Assembly (NCBI RefSeq): GCF_963676685.1
Contig: NC_092349.1
Coordinates: 41,617,426 to 41,681,425, forward strand
Origin: Mytilus edulis
Lineage: Eukaryota > Mollusca > Bivalvia > Mytilida > Mytilidae
DNA length: 64,000 nt
Reading direction: 5' to 3'
The notes beneath the pieces were generated by a model. The model saw nothing but the letters and a program-made list of their open reading frames with translations. It was not told where the DNA came from and made no database searches. The position numbers and the translations under genes were made by a program. Within the stretch, counting starts at the first letter, position 1. Every line of letters starts with the position of its first letter. Positions 34,572-46,819 of this stretch are shown piece by piece.

Positions 34572-34813
34572 GAAAATTATTATAAGATAATAACGGTTTC
34601 AATGCATCACTTTTTTACTAGTACTTTCACTGCTTCCGCAGATCTTCAGGTAATGTGACTTGTATATAAATAAAACAATTGATTGACGTTAACAATAATT
34701 AATTTTCTTATATGTTACCAGCATACGGACTTTACTTAACCTTTTCTTATCTACTTACGTATGTATTGGCATGATAATAATCGGGATTCGAACAACTGAG
34801 GATCATTATTAAT

Positions 34814-37800
34814 ATGGAGACTACAGCATTTAAAGAATTATCAAGTAAGTTGATATCAATTCATGAAGATTTAAGAGAGCTGATAAATATTTCAAAGACT
34901 CAAAAAATTGATGAATCTAAAATCATTGAAACTCTTAAACGAGAACTGAAAATATCTTTCAATATTGTGGATGAACAGCAAGCCGTCAACTCACAAGAAC
35001 TTTTAATAAAATCCATTATCTCAACGAAAATTAAATGAGAGAAAACAAAATTTCTGGAACTTTCTTAAAAGTCAAAATACTGTAATTATTTACGAAATAT
35101 GGTTGGGAAAAGAAATGCCAGTAATTCCAAAAAAGTTTAGACCAAAAACCATTGTCGGAGAACACACTGATGACATTTATATTCGCCGCGAGAATGCTAT
35201 TCGTAATTTTGAGATTGGAAATTAACCTTTTGAAAAATAAAGCTAACAGATATGAACATAACTACAAAAAATTAGATGAAGAAATGTACGAAATTTTTGT
35301 TGCAAAATTTAACGCCGAAATCACAGAAAGTATTAACAATTTATGGAGATCTGATTGTGAAAAAAAAGAAATTAAATCTGTACAAATCTGGGAACGGAAA
35401 CAGCTATGGCTTGAAGAATACGAAGAACATTTAGGTGATTTATTCGTTACTGAAGAAAACACACAGTTTGATAACGAATATAGAAAGAAAACCTTTCCAC
35501 GGAAAGAAAGGAAAGTACAAAGAAATGATCCCGGAACTTCACACAATACCGACAATAACCTAACAAACCAAGCAGTATTATCACATAGTTCGCACACAAA
35601 TATCCAGCCCCGGAATAAACCAAAGTATCCTCAAAATCAAAAGCATTATTCTAAACAAACAACAAATGCGAATCAGAATAACTATAATTTAAGATTACGA
35701 TGAAATCCTGCACCAGATAGAAGACAACAAAATTTTGTAAATGATAATGATACTACATACAAAGGGAAAAACGTACAGAATCATTTTTTAGGACAACGCA
35801 GGATGACCGACAAAGGGGGAGGGACAACAGACCGCAGTATACGGAACCAAATTCAATCATCAGTCAACACGAATTACGAGGAGACATTCCCGAAGGAAAT
35901 AGCCTAACAAACAAGTAACAAATTCACCCTAGAATCATAAACTTGTCGCATAAAAAATTACAATTAAGGGAAATAAATCTTTTAAAAAGAGGATTAAAAT
36001 TTACACCAACACCTAATGAGGTTTATACACAACTTGGAGCCGACATTGGTGAATTTGGCAGAAGATTGAGGATAAATTATATTTTTTGTGAGGATAATGA
36101 AGAAAACGAAGAAGAAGAAGAAAATAAACCACTGGTAAGAAATAAATCAGACTGGATTCAAAAACCAACAAAAGATAAAGATTTAGAAGAAACTATTAAA
36201 ACATTAAAAACAAATTCACTTACAAGCAATAAAAATGTCAAGGACAATTTAACCCGAGAGGAAAAAACAGCTTTAAAAAATTTAAAATCGGATAAATCAA
36301 TAATAATAAAAAGAAGCGGATAAAGGTAATGCAGTTGTAATCATGGACCGTGAGTATTACAGAGATAATATTTTAAATATGATACAAGATGAAATGTCTT
36401 ATGAGGTGACAGATAAAAAATTGGATCGACAAACAAGTACAATGATTAAAAAATTACTAAAGAAACATAAAACGGAATTGTTTGAAGAAGAGATAGATTA
36501 CATTTCAAATTCAAAATTTTCAGAAAGCTATTTCTATGGTTTACCAAAAATTCACAAAAGTGAGGAAATTTCAAATGCAATATCAGAACAAAACAGTGAA
36601 TACATCGAACTTTTAACACCGAATGATTTAAAATTTTGACCAATTGTGGGCGGACCCAACAGCGTTACTCAGAATTTAAGCCATTTTATAGACATTGTGC
36701 TTAAACCTTTATGTCGTGAAGTTCCAAGTTTTATACGAGACGATTAGGAATTTCTAAATCATCTACCAAAAACTGTTAACCCGAATTCAGAACTCATTAC
36801 TTTTTATATTGTCTGCAGCCTATACACAACTATCCCTTATGACTTAGGAATTACAGCCGTAAAATATTGGCTAGAAAATACGGAAAACGACATTGAAAAC
36901 AGATTAACAAAAGAATTTATCCTTGCATCTTTGAAACTTATACTAGAAAGAAATATTTTTTTTACTTTAACGGAACATACTATAGTATCATCAGAAAAAA
37001 GGAACGCTATGGGTACTAAAATGGCGCCTTCATATGCCACTTTGGTACTTGGATATTTGGAACAATTATTATACGAAAGATAGAGTCACAAGTACGGAAA
37101 GGAATTTGCTATTTACATACGTCAAAACTGGAAACGATTTCTTGACGATTGTTTTATATTTTGGAATTCGGATATATCTGTCTCAGATTTTCATTCGGAT
37201 TTAAATTCTTTAAATCCATATGTTCGTTTCTCTATTAACAGAAATGTCAGGGAAATGCCGTTTTTGGATATTTTGGTTATTATAACGGAAGACAATAAAA
37301 TTGTCACAGACATCTTCTCTAAAGACACTGATACACATATGTATTTAAATTTTTACTCAAACCATCCAAAACATGTAAAATTAAATATACCTTTTAATCT
37401 AGCGTCAAGAATAATCACTATTACAAGTACAGACATGTTACGCAATAAAAGACTGGAAGAATTAAAAGCGTATTTAAAGAAGCAACACTACCCGGAACAA
37501 GTTATACATTACGAAATTCAAAAGGCACTGACAAAAGAACCAATTGTTAGAGAATCACGGCGATCCGAAACTACCGAGGAATCATCGAACAATTTAAACA
37601 AAATTATTCCGTTTGTCACAACGTATAATCCGCGAGATCATGACATATTTAGTTTCATGCGACAAATTGAAAAAATTTTACACAAAAGTGAAAGAATGGA
37701 CAAAGCCTTGCAGAAAAAGAAGATTATCAACAGGAAAAGACAGTCGAAAATTCTGAAACGATATTTAACATCTTCAAAATTTGACTTTAATGAAACTGCC

Positions 37801-37833
37801 AATTGTAAAAAAAAATCGGCAATGGACATTTGA
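34814..37833 (+). pseudogene. Penelope-like retroelement, decayed, 3' end missing
   Basis: The coding remnant starts with an N-terminal part (34814-35038), then a charged 183-codon part (35152-35703), then the reverse transcriptase region. Recognisable motifs are ADKGNAVVIMD (about 36314), FYGLPKIHKS (about 36532), PIVGGPNSVTQNLSHF after 36640, GTKMAPSYATL near 37014, and the catalytic RFLDDCFIFW near 37137, followed by MPFLDILV and YLNFYSNHPKH. These match Penelope-type RTs. It is broken by stops near 35036, 35701, 36638, 36746 and 37081 and a frameshift near 36314. The expected GIY-YIG endonuclease is absent: homology ends at about 37815, at the edge of the next transposon. Confidence 0.85.
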
Positions 37834-38127
37834 GCGCATTGACAGGACATTTGAGCGAAAAAAAAGGACGTTTGAGCGCCAAAGTATAGGACATTTGAGC
37901 GCCTAAATTTTAGGACATTTGAGCGAAAATAAGAATAAGCGTAGGACATTTGAGCGAAAACAAGTCTTGGATAGAGAATTGTCTTATTGGCAATCATACC
38001 ACATTTTCTTACGAATATAGTTCATTAAATGAGGAGTTTACCAACAAAAAGATTAAAACATATTTTAATTGTAAAAAACAAAGCACTAAAAACAAAGCAC
38101 TGTCATAAAACTCGGCAACGGCATTAT

Positions 38128-39990
38128 TTACAAGTCTGTTCGGGCTTGGAACTTATATCCCAGGCTTCTGACATAAAAATCCCTCGTAATTTCCTGCTGG
38201 CAGTATTTCGAATGCAAATCCCGGAGATTCTGTTCCTTCTCCTTTTCTGTTCGGCTCTGCGGTGCATCAATGTTCAAACTCCGAATTTTTATGTAAGTCA
38301 CAGATTGCAATTTGATAATAGTGTCAAGGAAAATATAAATTGATGGATGACTGTGATAGAACTGCTCGTTATAATGGGCATGAAATGATTCGGGCCCATT
38401 GTTAGTACGTTTTAACGAGGATGGAACTTCGGCCCAGAGATGAGGGGGAAATAACGATTCATCTGTTATATAAGTATCAGTCAGGTAATCTGCAAATTCT
38501 ATACAAGGCTTGTCGTTAGGTACAACGTCCATAAAATCTTCTACGAAACAGTCGGCTACTTCGTCTGGAGCTAAAAAGGCTATCCCAAAAATCCCTTTAA
38601 GCCATTTACTAATGTCTGAATCAAGCTCTTTGTATTGTTGACTAAGTCCAACTTTCTGGATTTTTCGCCACCAGGCTTGGCCTAAGTGAAACCTACAGCA
38701 TTTGATCTCTATAGACGGGAAAAAATCCTTCATAACTTTCATTACCCGTTCTTCAAAATCGACGTGTACTGCTTTCGGTTGAAGTGTGTGACCTTGATCG
38801 GAACATAGCTTGACAATTGAGGAAAAGCAATTCACGTAAATTTCTTCAGACTTTCCAGGAAGTAAGCAGAATACAAGAGGGACATAATTTCCTTTGTTAT
38901 AGCCATGAATAGTATATAACTGTTTAAAGAACTTTGGGCAATATTTGTAAGTACCATCCATAAAAATTTCCGGCACACTGCATAAACATTCAAGATTGGT
39001 TGGACACGTAAGAATAATTATACCAGTTTGTTCATCATTAAACTGCACAAAATTTTCAAATTTATTTGACTGAATATTAATCTTCTTTAATGATTGGTGT
39101 GTTTCCTCTCTAGATTTAGGAAGTGCAGGGTGAGATTTACGCCTCTTTCTATATATAGCCTTTGAAACGCTGCCAATGTCTTCAGACTTTAGATTTGCTT
39201 CATCCATGTTCTGTAACTCTGTACGGATAATTTTTGAAGGACGTTGAGCAATATCATCATCCGCTTTTCTTTTTGATCGTACCCGCAGCAAGTGACGTTC
39301 ATTGTCACGATCACTGGTATCATGGTTATGAGTATTTTTCTGTTGAATTATAACGGTTCCGGTACAATCCGTCCTCAGTCTTGCTTTGCAACCTTTTGCC
39401 TGAAAAATATTGAAAGGACAAATACAATTGAAGTGTTTAAATGCTTTTTCATTTGCTATTGCAAGACATAAAAATAAGATGTAGTATGAAATGAAATGAA
39501 ATGAAATTCATAACATGTTTAGAATGGGAACACCACAGACATTTATGTGTTTAGCTTCTAAACATTTTCCTAAACATGTTTAGGCTCTAAGCACAATTTT
39601 TACAGTGTATTGTATGAATATTGTAAAGTGCCTAGAAAATCAACCTAACAATGTTATATAGGTTACAGTACGACCTTCAACATGGAGCCTTGATACCTAA
39701 CCCTATATGTGGTAGCTTATATTCAAATGTGTTAAAAAATTAATCTAAAGGAGGTATAAGATAGACATATAATGATATAGATATAAATCAAAATTAAAAG
39801 AAGTTATGGAAGTTGAAGCGTAACAGACGAACAAGTAGTTTACATTAACATTAAATTTGTAAAAAAAGGTACTTACTGTACATCTCCAGGATATTTCTTC
39901 TCCTTTTAGTGTTTTGTCCACTCTATATCGGAAACTGTCACAAACAAGGCTTCTTTTTCCCTTATTAGTCTCGGTCAAAATAATATCCAT
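38128..39990 (-). CDS. FLYWCH + MULE transposase (two exons)
   Basis: Exon 1 is 39877-39990 and exon 2 is 38128-39399, joined in phase 0 (ACA|GTAAGT donor, TTTTTCAG acceptor), giving 461 residues and a TAA stop. The start at 39990 (MDIILTETNKGKR) fits the usual FLYWCH beginning; an in-frame ATG at 40047 would add 19 residues. The FLYWCH zinc finger spans about 8-64: W35-R-C37, C42, then H62-N-H64. MULE transposase core: D186 in MDGTYKYCPK, D252 in VHVDFEERVM, CCRFH at about 272-276, and E375 in NNGPESFHAHY. All three DDE residues are present with no stop or frameshift, so the gene may be functional. It would cut and paste the element carrying it. Exon structure is inferred. Confidence 0.87.
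39400..39876 (-). other. Intron of the MULE transposase, splitting the FLYWCH finger
   Basis: Donor GTAAGT at 39871-39876 and acceptor AG at 39400-39401 on the minus strand. Splicing joins WRCT to AKGCKAR, recreating the Cys pair of the FLYWCH finger. This is the main support for the intron. Confidence 0.8.
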
Positions 39991-40399
39991 TTTAACACGT
40001 ACATGTATTATTAGTATTAAGATTTCAAGTGCCAAGGGACATTTCACTTAATAGATATATATATAAGAATTTTAGAACAAAGAAAATTTGCATAGCCAAT
40101 GAATTATAGTAGAATTGATTGGTAAATAGAGATCAACTTAGGATTTCACTTACATAAACAGAACCGGTCGAATTACTCGGGTGTGAAATAAAATAAAAAA
40201 TATTTATAACTAAATCTTACTTTTTTTTCTTACTTTTAAAAAAAAATCTTAATTCGTGTAAAATTATCAGGGAAAATTTCGCTCAAATGTCCTGTCTGAA
40301 AACTCAGGTAAGGTTAATATCCCGGCGCTCAAATGTCCTATGAAGTCGGCGCTCAAATGACCCTATGTGCTTTTTTCTTTTTCGCTCAAATGTCCTATG

Positions 40400-40850
40400 C
40401 CCAAAATTTGATGAATACATATTGACATGTTCCTTGTACAAATTGTTGATGCATATTGAAATATCATAGTTGAATAAACAATTTTATTTATTTATTGACA
40501 CTGATATTTGACATCTCATCCAGAATTCCACAGATTTTAAATATTTTCCTAATTTTAACTTTTTGGATTTTTTTCTTACATTTTTCAATACATCACTATA
40601 TTTTTTTCTACATATCCATAATATATACTGTTTAATTTCCCATAATAAACATCCCAATTAAACCGGTGCAGAATCTTTATATAATTCAGAAAAGTTTTTG
40701 ATCATTCCCATTATTATATTCAAAATAGATATCCTCATATATATTGAGGATATAACATATGTAATATATTTGATGATTTGAGGCTGACTTGAATAACCAT
40801 TCATGAAATGTCACGGATGTAAAACATTAAAATAAATTTGAAACACTAAT
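40400..40850. other. Intergenic AT-rich DNA, nothing recognised
   Basis: No continuation of the Penelope-like coding sequence was found to the right of the transposon, so the retroelement was not simply interrupted. Confidence 0.5.
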
Positions 40851-40854
40851 ATAA

Positions 40855-42373
40855 ACCAGATGCTCCGCAGGGCGCAGCTTTATACGACCGCAGAGGTCGA
40901 ACCCTGAACGGTTGGGGATAGTATGGACACAACATTCAAACTGGATACAGCTCTGAATTTGGATTGTGATTAAATAGTTGACACAGCATAGGTTTCTGAC
41001 ACAGAATGAATGTGGTCTAATGAACTTAAAATGTTTTTGTTTTGCTTTTGAGCAATTCACTATGCTGTTCTAATGGAGTTTTCAACAAAAACTACTCATT
41101 TAAATACAGCATAAAATATAAAATGTCATACAGTCATCATTTAAGTTGATTTAACTACTATTCTGGACAAAAAAAGATAACTCCAATGCAACATTTTATA
41201 TTGGCAAATTTCCAATGAAGTTCATTAAACTAAAGTTTTTGGCAAATTTCCAATGGAATTTATTAATAACAACGTTTTTGGCAAATTTCCAATATACTTA
41301 AGAGCAGTTTAGATGAGCTATTAAAATGAGTTTCAATTACTAACCTTACACTGCTTTTAAATTATGTTTTGTACTTAAGTAATTGTCCGTTAACCTGGAA
41401 ACCATTTTCCCCTCTTTTTTGCACCTTATTCCTTAACAGTTTGAGCCATAACTTCGAAAGACAATTCTTACCACCCCTTTGTGGTATTCCAATATTCTTA
41501 ATCTAAATACATGGTTAGATTCATCATATCAAAGAACCCCAAGAATTCAATTTTTGACGAAATTAAATAAAGTTCAATTTTGGACCCTTTAGACCTCAAT
41601 GTGGACCGATTTGATAACCGGTCCTAAATATTAAAAATCTAAATACATGGTTAGATTCAGCATATTGAAGAACCCCATATATTGAATTTTTATTGAAATC
41701 AAACAAAGTTTAATTTTGGACCCCGATTTGGACCAACTTGAAAACTGGGCCCATAATAAATAAAACTAAGTACATGTTTAGATTCAGCATATCAAAGAAC
41801 CCCAAGAATTCAGCATATTGAAGAATCCCATTTATTGAATTTTTGATGAAATCAAACAAAGTTTAATTTTTGACCCTTTTGGCCCCTAATTCGTTAGGAC
41901 AAAAACTCCCAAAATCAATCCAAACCTTTTTTTTTGTGGTCATAAATTTTGTGTTAAAATTTCATAGATTTCTATTAACTTATACTAAAGTTATTGTGCA
42001 AAAACCAAGAAAAATGTTTATTTTGGGACCTGTTTTCGGCCCCTAATTCCTCCTTCCTTTTGTGGTCATAGACCTTATGTTAAAATTTCATAGATTTCTG
42101 TTTACTTATTCTAAAGTTATTGTGCGAAAACCAAGAGAAATACTTATTTGGGCCCTTTCTTGCCCCTAATTCCTAAACTGTTGGGACCAAAACACCCAAA
42201 ATCAATCCCAACCTTCCTTTCATGGTCATAAACCCTGTGTTTAAGTTTCATAGATTTCTATTTACTTTTATTTAAGTTAGAGTGCGAAAACCAAATGTCT
42301 TCGGACGACGACGACGCCAACGTGATACCGATATACGACCAATTTTATATCAATTTTTGCGGTCGTATAAAAA
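40855..42373 (-). repeat. Repeat family A, copy 3 (inverted)
   Basis: Starts ACCAGATGCTCCGCAGGGCG, then TTTATACGACCGCAGAGGTC, and ends TTTTTGCGGTCGTATAAAAA. It is the reverse complement of copies 1 and 2, including the ACGACGACGACGCCAACGTG segment near 42306 and the 160-bp units. Confidence 0.9.
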
Positions 42374-42446
42374 GGAGATGTACGTGAATGATTGTCAATG
42401 AGACGAATATTTTTCCACCAGAAGTCATATATGACGAAGATATATA

Positions 42447-42875
42447 CAGCTACTTTTGCATAGGTACTATTTCTGTACTGAAAATCTGTAGTACTGGAAA
42501 TTTACTTCTAATATTTAGTACTATTTCTTTACTTTAGAATTATTGTAATATTTAGGTACTTGTATTTTCCAGTACTTGATTTGTACTTAAAATATTGCTA
42601 CAAAAATGATACCAAAAATGATCACAGTATTCCATATTAAACATCATAACTTTAAGAGATTTAAAATAGACAAACTTTCAAAATGCTGAAAATATGACCG
42701 TGCAACCACAAATCTGTAGTACTTAAATTTCAAGTACAAATCAAGTACTGTAAAATACAAGTACCTAAATATTACAATAATTCTTAAGTAACAAAATAGT
42801 ACTGAATATTTAATTAGTAGATTTCCAGTACTACAGATTTTTGGTACAGAAATAGTACCTATGCAAAAGTAGCTG
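42447..42875. repeat. Long foldback, about 150-bp arms, about 130-bp loop
   Basis: Left arm from 42447 (CAGCTACTTTTGCATAGG) is mirrored by the right arm ending 42875 (CCTATGCAAAAGTAGCTG). AATTATTGTAATATTTAGGT and GTACTTGTATTTT occur in the left arm and inverted in the right; arms are about 90% complementary. AGTACT-type words recur throughout. No ORF. Confidence 0.92.
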
Positions 42876-43309
42876 TGTAGTATTTATCTGCACCCAGGAT
42901 ATGAAGGTATAATGCTCATATACATCGAAGTCTATATGACCGTAGCAATATTTGACACGTTTCGTTGTCAATACTTCGAATTTGATTATAGGCCTTCCAG
43001 CTGTTTAGATTAGACGAGGCTTGTGTTGACGTAATGCACATCGGTTGTATCAAAGTCGGAAATATTAAATGGTTTTGATTACCCTTTAACGAACGAACCA
43101 TTGTTATATATTTTGTCATTTGAAAGGTTTGACTGTTAGCTTCATGGTATTTAAATCATGGTTACTTAAGTCAGCCGGAGTTCATCAAATATTTTTTCAA
43201 AATTTTCCGCTGGTTCCATCAGATTAGATTTTATTCATCTTGCATGTGTGTCTTGCTCTCTTAGATTCAGAGACCAATGAACGATTTACTGAAAACATTT
43301 ATAAAATCA

Positions 43310-43490
43310 GGTTCAATCCACAATTTTCTACATTTGAAAATGCATGTACCAAGTCAGGAATATGACAGTCGTTGTCCATTCGTTTGATGTGTTTTATCAT
43401 TTAATTTTGCCATTTGATTAGTGACTTCCGTTCTGAAATTTCTCGGAGTTAAGTATTTTTGTGATTTTACTTTTTATGTTGTAAACCGCA
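43310..43490 (-). repeat. Interspersed repeat family E, copy 3
   Basis: AGGTTCAATCCACAATTTTC, then CCAAGTCAGGAATATGACAG and GTTTGATGTGTTTTATCATT, the reverse complement of the copy at 28120-28345. Confidence 0.8.
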
Positions 43491-43521
43491 AACATCCTTC
43501 AAAACGATTATTCATGGATAT

Positions 43522-43568
<47 letters not shown>
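43522..43568. repeat. AT microsatellite
   Basis: Uninterrupted (AT)n run of more than 20 units. Confidence 0.97.
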
Positions 43569-43569
<1 letters not shown>

Positions 43570-43959
43570 AGTACATTCTATTCCTGTTTAACCTAGTAAG
43601 TTATATTTCAAACGTAAAGTTTACAATATCAATAATGATTTTTTTAAGATAGACATAAGCAGCAATTATCACATAATTCTAGGATTAATTTCTCAATCAT
43701 TTCAATTCTCTAAAAAAAAGGCGAACGATGCAAAAGGGACATTAAAACTCATAAGTCGAAATTAAACTGACAATTCCATGACTAAAAAGAAAATAAAAAC
43801 AGACAAACAACAGTATAAAAAAAACGAAGAGTGAGCTAAACGAACCCTACCCAAAACAGTGGGTGATCAAAGGTGTTCTGGAAGGATAAGCAGGTCCTGC
43901 TCAACATGTGAAACCCGTCGTTTTCGTCTCCGATAGTCGGTGTTGACATGAATATCAAT

Positions 43960-44340
43960 GGTGTCATAATATAAATTTAACAAAAGTATTAATTTTTCGA
44001 AATACTAAGGATTTTCTTTTCCCAGGCATAGATTACCTTAGGAGTATTAAGCACACTTTTTTTGGAATCTTTGGTCCTCAATGCTCTTCAAGTCTGTGCT
44101 TGTTTAGCTAAACAATGATCTTGATCTGAGCGTCATTGATGAGTCTTATGTAGACGAAACGCGCGTCTGGCGTATTAAATTATAATTCTGATACCTTTGA
44201 TAACTACTTACACCACTGGGTCGATGCCACTGCTGGTGGACGTTTCGTCCCCGATTGGTATCACCAGCCCTGTAGTCAACACTTCGGAATTTTAAATTAA
44301 AGTACCGAATTATAATTCTGGTACCTTTGATAACTAGTAC
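43960..44340 (-). repeat. Repeat family D, copy 5 (inverted)
   Basis: Contains TTGATCTGAGCGTCATTGAT, then GAGTCTTATGTAGACGAAAC and GCGCGTCTGGCGTATTAAAT, the reverse complement of the copies at 30 and 33 kb. It also has TGCTGGTGGACGTTTCGTCC, the inverse of a block at about 30488. A second ATTCTGATACCTTTGATAAC-like end follows near 44311. Confidence 0.85.
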
Positions 44341-44344
44341 AAAC

Positions 44345-45995
44345 CCGGTGAGAAGTTCAATTCGGTAGGTCACATTCGGGAAAAGGAGACGAAATCGTCA
44401 TATCATTTTACTTCGTGGCCTTAAATGAGAGGCAACAGTTGTTGTTCAAATCCCAAGTTTGTGATGAAATGTCATGTCATATTTTATCGTGTAAAACGTA
44501 CTATTTAAAAACTTCAGTCTGTTTCCTCATTTCTCTGTTGGAGATTACGTCCGTATAGTGTGAACATGCTCTAACAACGTTTTTAAATAGATTTACTTGT
44601 CGTTTTTCGTCTTAGATTTGTGAGTTAAATATTTCTTTGATATAGTTCGCCTCTCTCTTGAAAAAATTATCATCCAAACTCAACCAATATGTTTTCGATC
44701 AAAACTTCCAGCATTTTGTTTATGTAATTTCCGTTGTATCTGTTGTTGGAATCATTTGGTTTTCACAAAGTAAGATTTTAAATTATCTAAAACAAGGAAT
44801 TCTCATCTTTGATTCCAATTTTGATTTTTTTCATGAAACTATGTAGTCGATTTTTCCGTTTAGCTTCATGAAAAGCAGTGTAGAGCGTAGACAAATCAAA
44901 CATTTATTGTGGGAATTAAAATCAATTAATAGTGGAATTTATAATCATTGTCTGGTATGCATGTCTGGTTGTTCTGGTTTGTTTGCATTATTATATTGGC
45001 CTGATTCGTTAATAAGATACAGTTTTTGTGCTGAGGTTAGTTTCTCAGTTGCTATGAGTAAAAAATGGACTATGTTTGGTATATAGTTCAATAATTTTTG
45101 TTAGGTTTTCTGTTTAGATGTTGTTAAACCTGTATCTCAAAGACCGTCAAAATAGTATTCAGAATAACAATTAAGCAGGCGAAACCTTCGGCTTCTTTAT
45201 TCTAGTTATTTCAGCCTTGGGCTGTTTTCTGATCTTTGGTCGATGTGTTGTCGCTTTGGACATACTACCCATTTCCATTCTCAAAATCTCGGAACTACTA
45301 TACTCTAACTCAAAGATTTTACTAGGTTTATGTAGATTTCATACCTTGTTACGCTCTAATTTCGACCACTGTATTATCAAGTTGATCTTGTACAGCAATG
45401 TCACTAACAGAACAAATGAACATGTATGGGCTGAGTCCAAACTAAATTTGTTAACTTAAATATAAATCAGGTCTTTAGCTTTTGCGTTTGAAGTGTTAAA
45501 TAATTGTCAGGTCTGGGTCATTTATAGCTTTTTATGTAATATAGGTTTAATATCGTATTTTTAATTATAGTTACTGGTGGCTTCTACGTCATTTGATTTC
45601 TGATAGAGAGTTGTCTCTTTGGCGATTATACACATCTTCCAATCAACCACATTTTAAAATCTGAATATAAACACATTGATAATTGTGTGCATTTGTTAAT
45701 TGAAATTTAGCTTTTATTGAACAATCTTTAATTAAATGGAAATGTATTTATAAACGTTTCACACAAATTCGAACATGCAAAATTGTTGTTTGTTTATGGT
45801 TAACACTTTTTTGCTTATTAAAAGCAAGATCGGTTCGATTGGTGTATTGCGTGTAATACACGAGTGAATTTATGTGGTTTAAAGTAATTCGAGCCATTGC
45901 ATTCAAAGTGTACAGTAATAAGTACTTATTTTCTCTTTAACTTATACTTTTGGCAAGTTCTGAACGCGAAGAAGTTATTACCATAAAGACACAAC
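44345..45995. other. Intergenic, short repeat fragments only
   Basis: Contains small pieces of common repeats (GGGCTGTTTTCTGATCTTTG at 45220; GTTGTCTCTTTGGCGATTAT at 45609). Several 60-80 codon frames have no recognisable features. Confidence 0.4.
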
Positions 45996-45996
45996 C

Positions 45997-46209
45997 ATGA
46001 GCGAATACAACAATTATTTCGACAGTGAAATTGGCAGCATTAAGAGAAAACTTAACGAAGATACGACGAATAAATCAGACAAAGTTGTTCAACAGCTGAT
46101 CACAGATCATTCAGGATTAAGCGTGCAGCCGAGCGTGATAAATATTCCAAAGTGCTTGATATTTGCCATGACATATAGAAGACAATTCATAAGCGGAACA
46201 AATGTATAA
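45997..46209 (+). CDS. Hypothetical small ORF, 70 codons
   Basis: I do not recognise it. The start context ACAACCATGA is reasonable and the first 50 residues are polar and charged (MSEYNNYFDSEIGSIKRKL), less AT-driven than most chance frames here. No signal peptide or membrane helix and no clear downstream exon. It could be a first exon, a gene fragment or chance. Confidence 0.2.
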   Translation: MSEYNNYFDSEIGSIKRKLNEDTTNKSDKVVQQLITDHSGLSVQPSVINIPKCLIFAMTYRRQFISGTNV

Positions 46210-46384
46210 CAAGTCATCAGCAGGATTGGATACATGTAAAAAAAATACCCGTCAGACAAGCTTGCATCAGATAAGATGCCGAGCATTGCGTACTAGTACA
46301 ATTATTGGGGTTGGTCCAGGCGAACCCATAAATGGTATTCTACTTTAACCGGTCAACTAATCCTGTTTCGCATTTTCTGTAAAA

Positions 46385-46510
46385 TTTAGAATGGAAATGT
46401 GTAATGTGTAATGTGTCAAAGAGAAAACAACCCAACCAAAGAGCAGATAACAGCCGAAAGCCACCAGTGGGTCGTCAATGCAGTGAAAAAATCTCGCACC
46501 TGGAGGCGTG
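46385..46510 (-). repeat. Repeat family F fragment (inverted)
   Basis: GTCAAAGAGAAAACAACCCA, then CAAAGAGCAGATAACAGCCG and CTCGCACCTGGAGGCG, the reverse complement of the right part of family F at 20640-20945. Confidence 0.7.
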
Positions 46511-46819
46511 CTTAAGCTGGACCCTAAACAAAAATGTACATTGATGATAGTTTTGCTTATATCTTCAACATTTATCAATCTTTTGATTCTGTATGCATCA
46601 CAGTACAGATTTTGTGTAAGTGTCTGCAACAAACAACTCTGATATTGGTCAATTTCACTTATTCGTATCTTGTTTTACTGATTTGTCTTTTATCTATTAC
46701 TTTTATCTACATGTGTTTATCAATTATGGGCTTTTGGATTATGTTTTCGCCTCCCTGTTAATTTTTGAAAGAGGCCAATGAAAAACTATAATTACAAACA
46801 AAATATTTTATTTCTATAG

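Larger units (their letters stand above)
37824..40395 (-). mobile_element. Mutator-like DNA transposon with arrays of a 13-bp end motif
   Basis: Both boundaries are GGACATTTGAGCG (37824-37836) and its reverse complement (40383-40395). Left copies also start at 37845, 37866 (one change), 37889, 37913 and 37944. Right copies are at 40280-40292, 40326-40338 and 40350-40362 (one change), all inverted. Between them lies one two-exon FLYWCH/MULE transposase gene on the minus strand. No matching target-site duplication is visible: the nine bases flanking the left and right ends differ. A fragment of another common repeat (TTATTGGCAATCATACCACA) sits inside at about 37982-38001. Confidence 0.88.

Noticed and set aside
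36446..37040. Minus-strand ORFs across the retroelement
   Set aside because: They are antisense shadows of the reverse-transcriptase coding sequence.
37815..40404. Target-site duplication around the Mutator-like element
   Set aside because: The bases flanking the two ends (ATCGGCAAT and TATGCCCAA) do not match in any 8-11 base alignment I tried.
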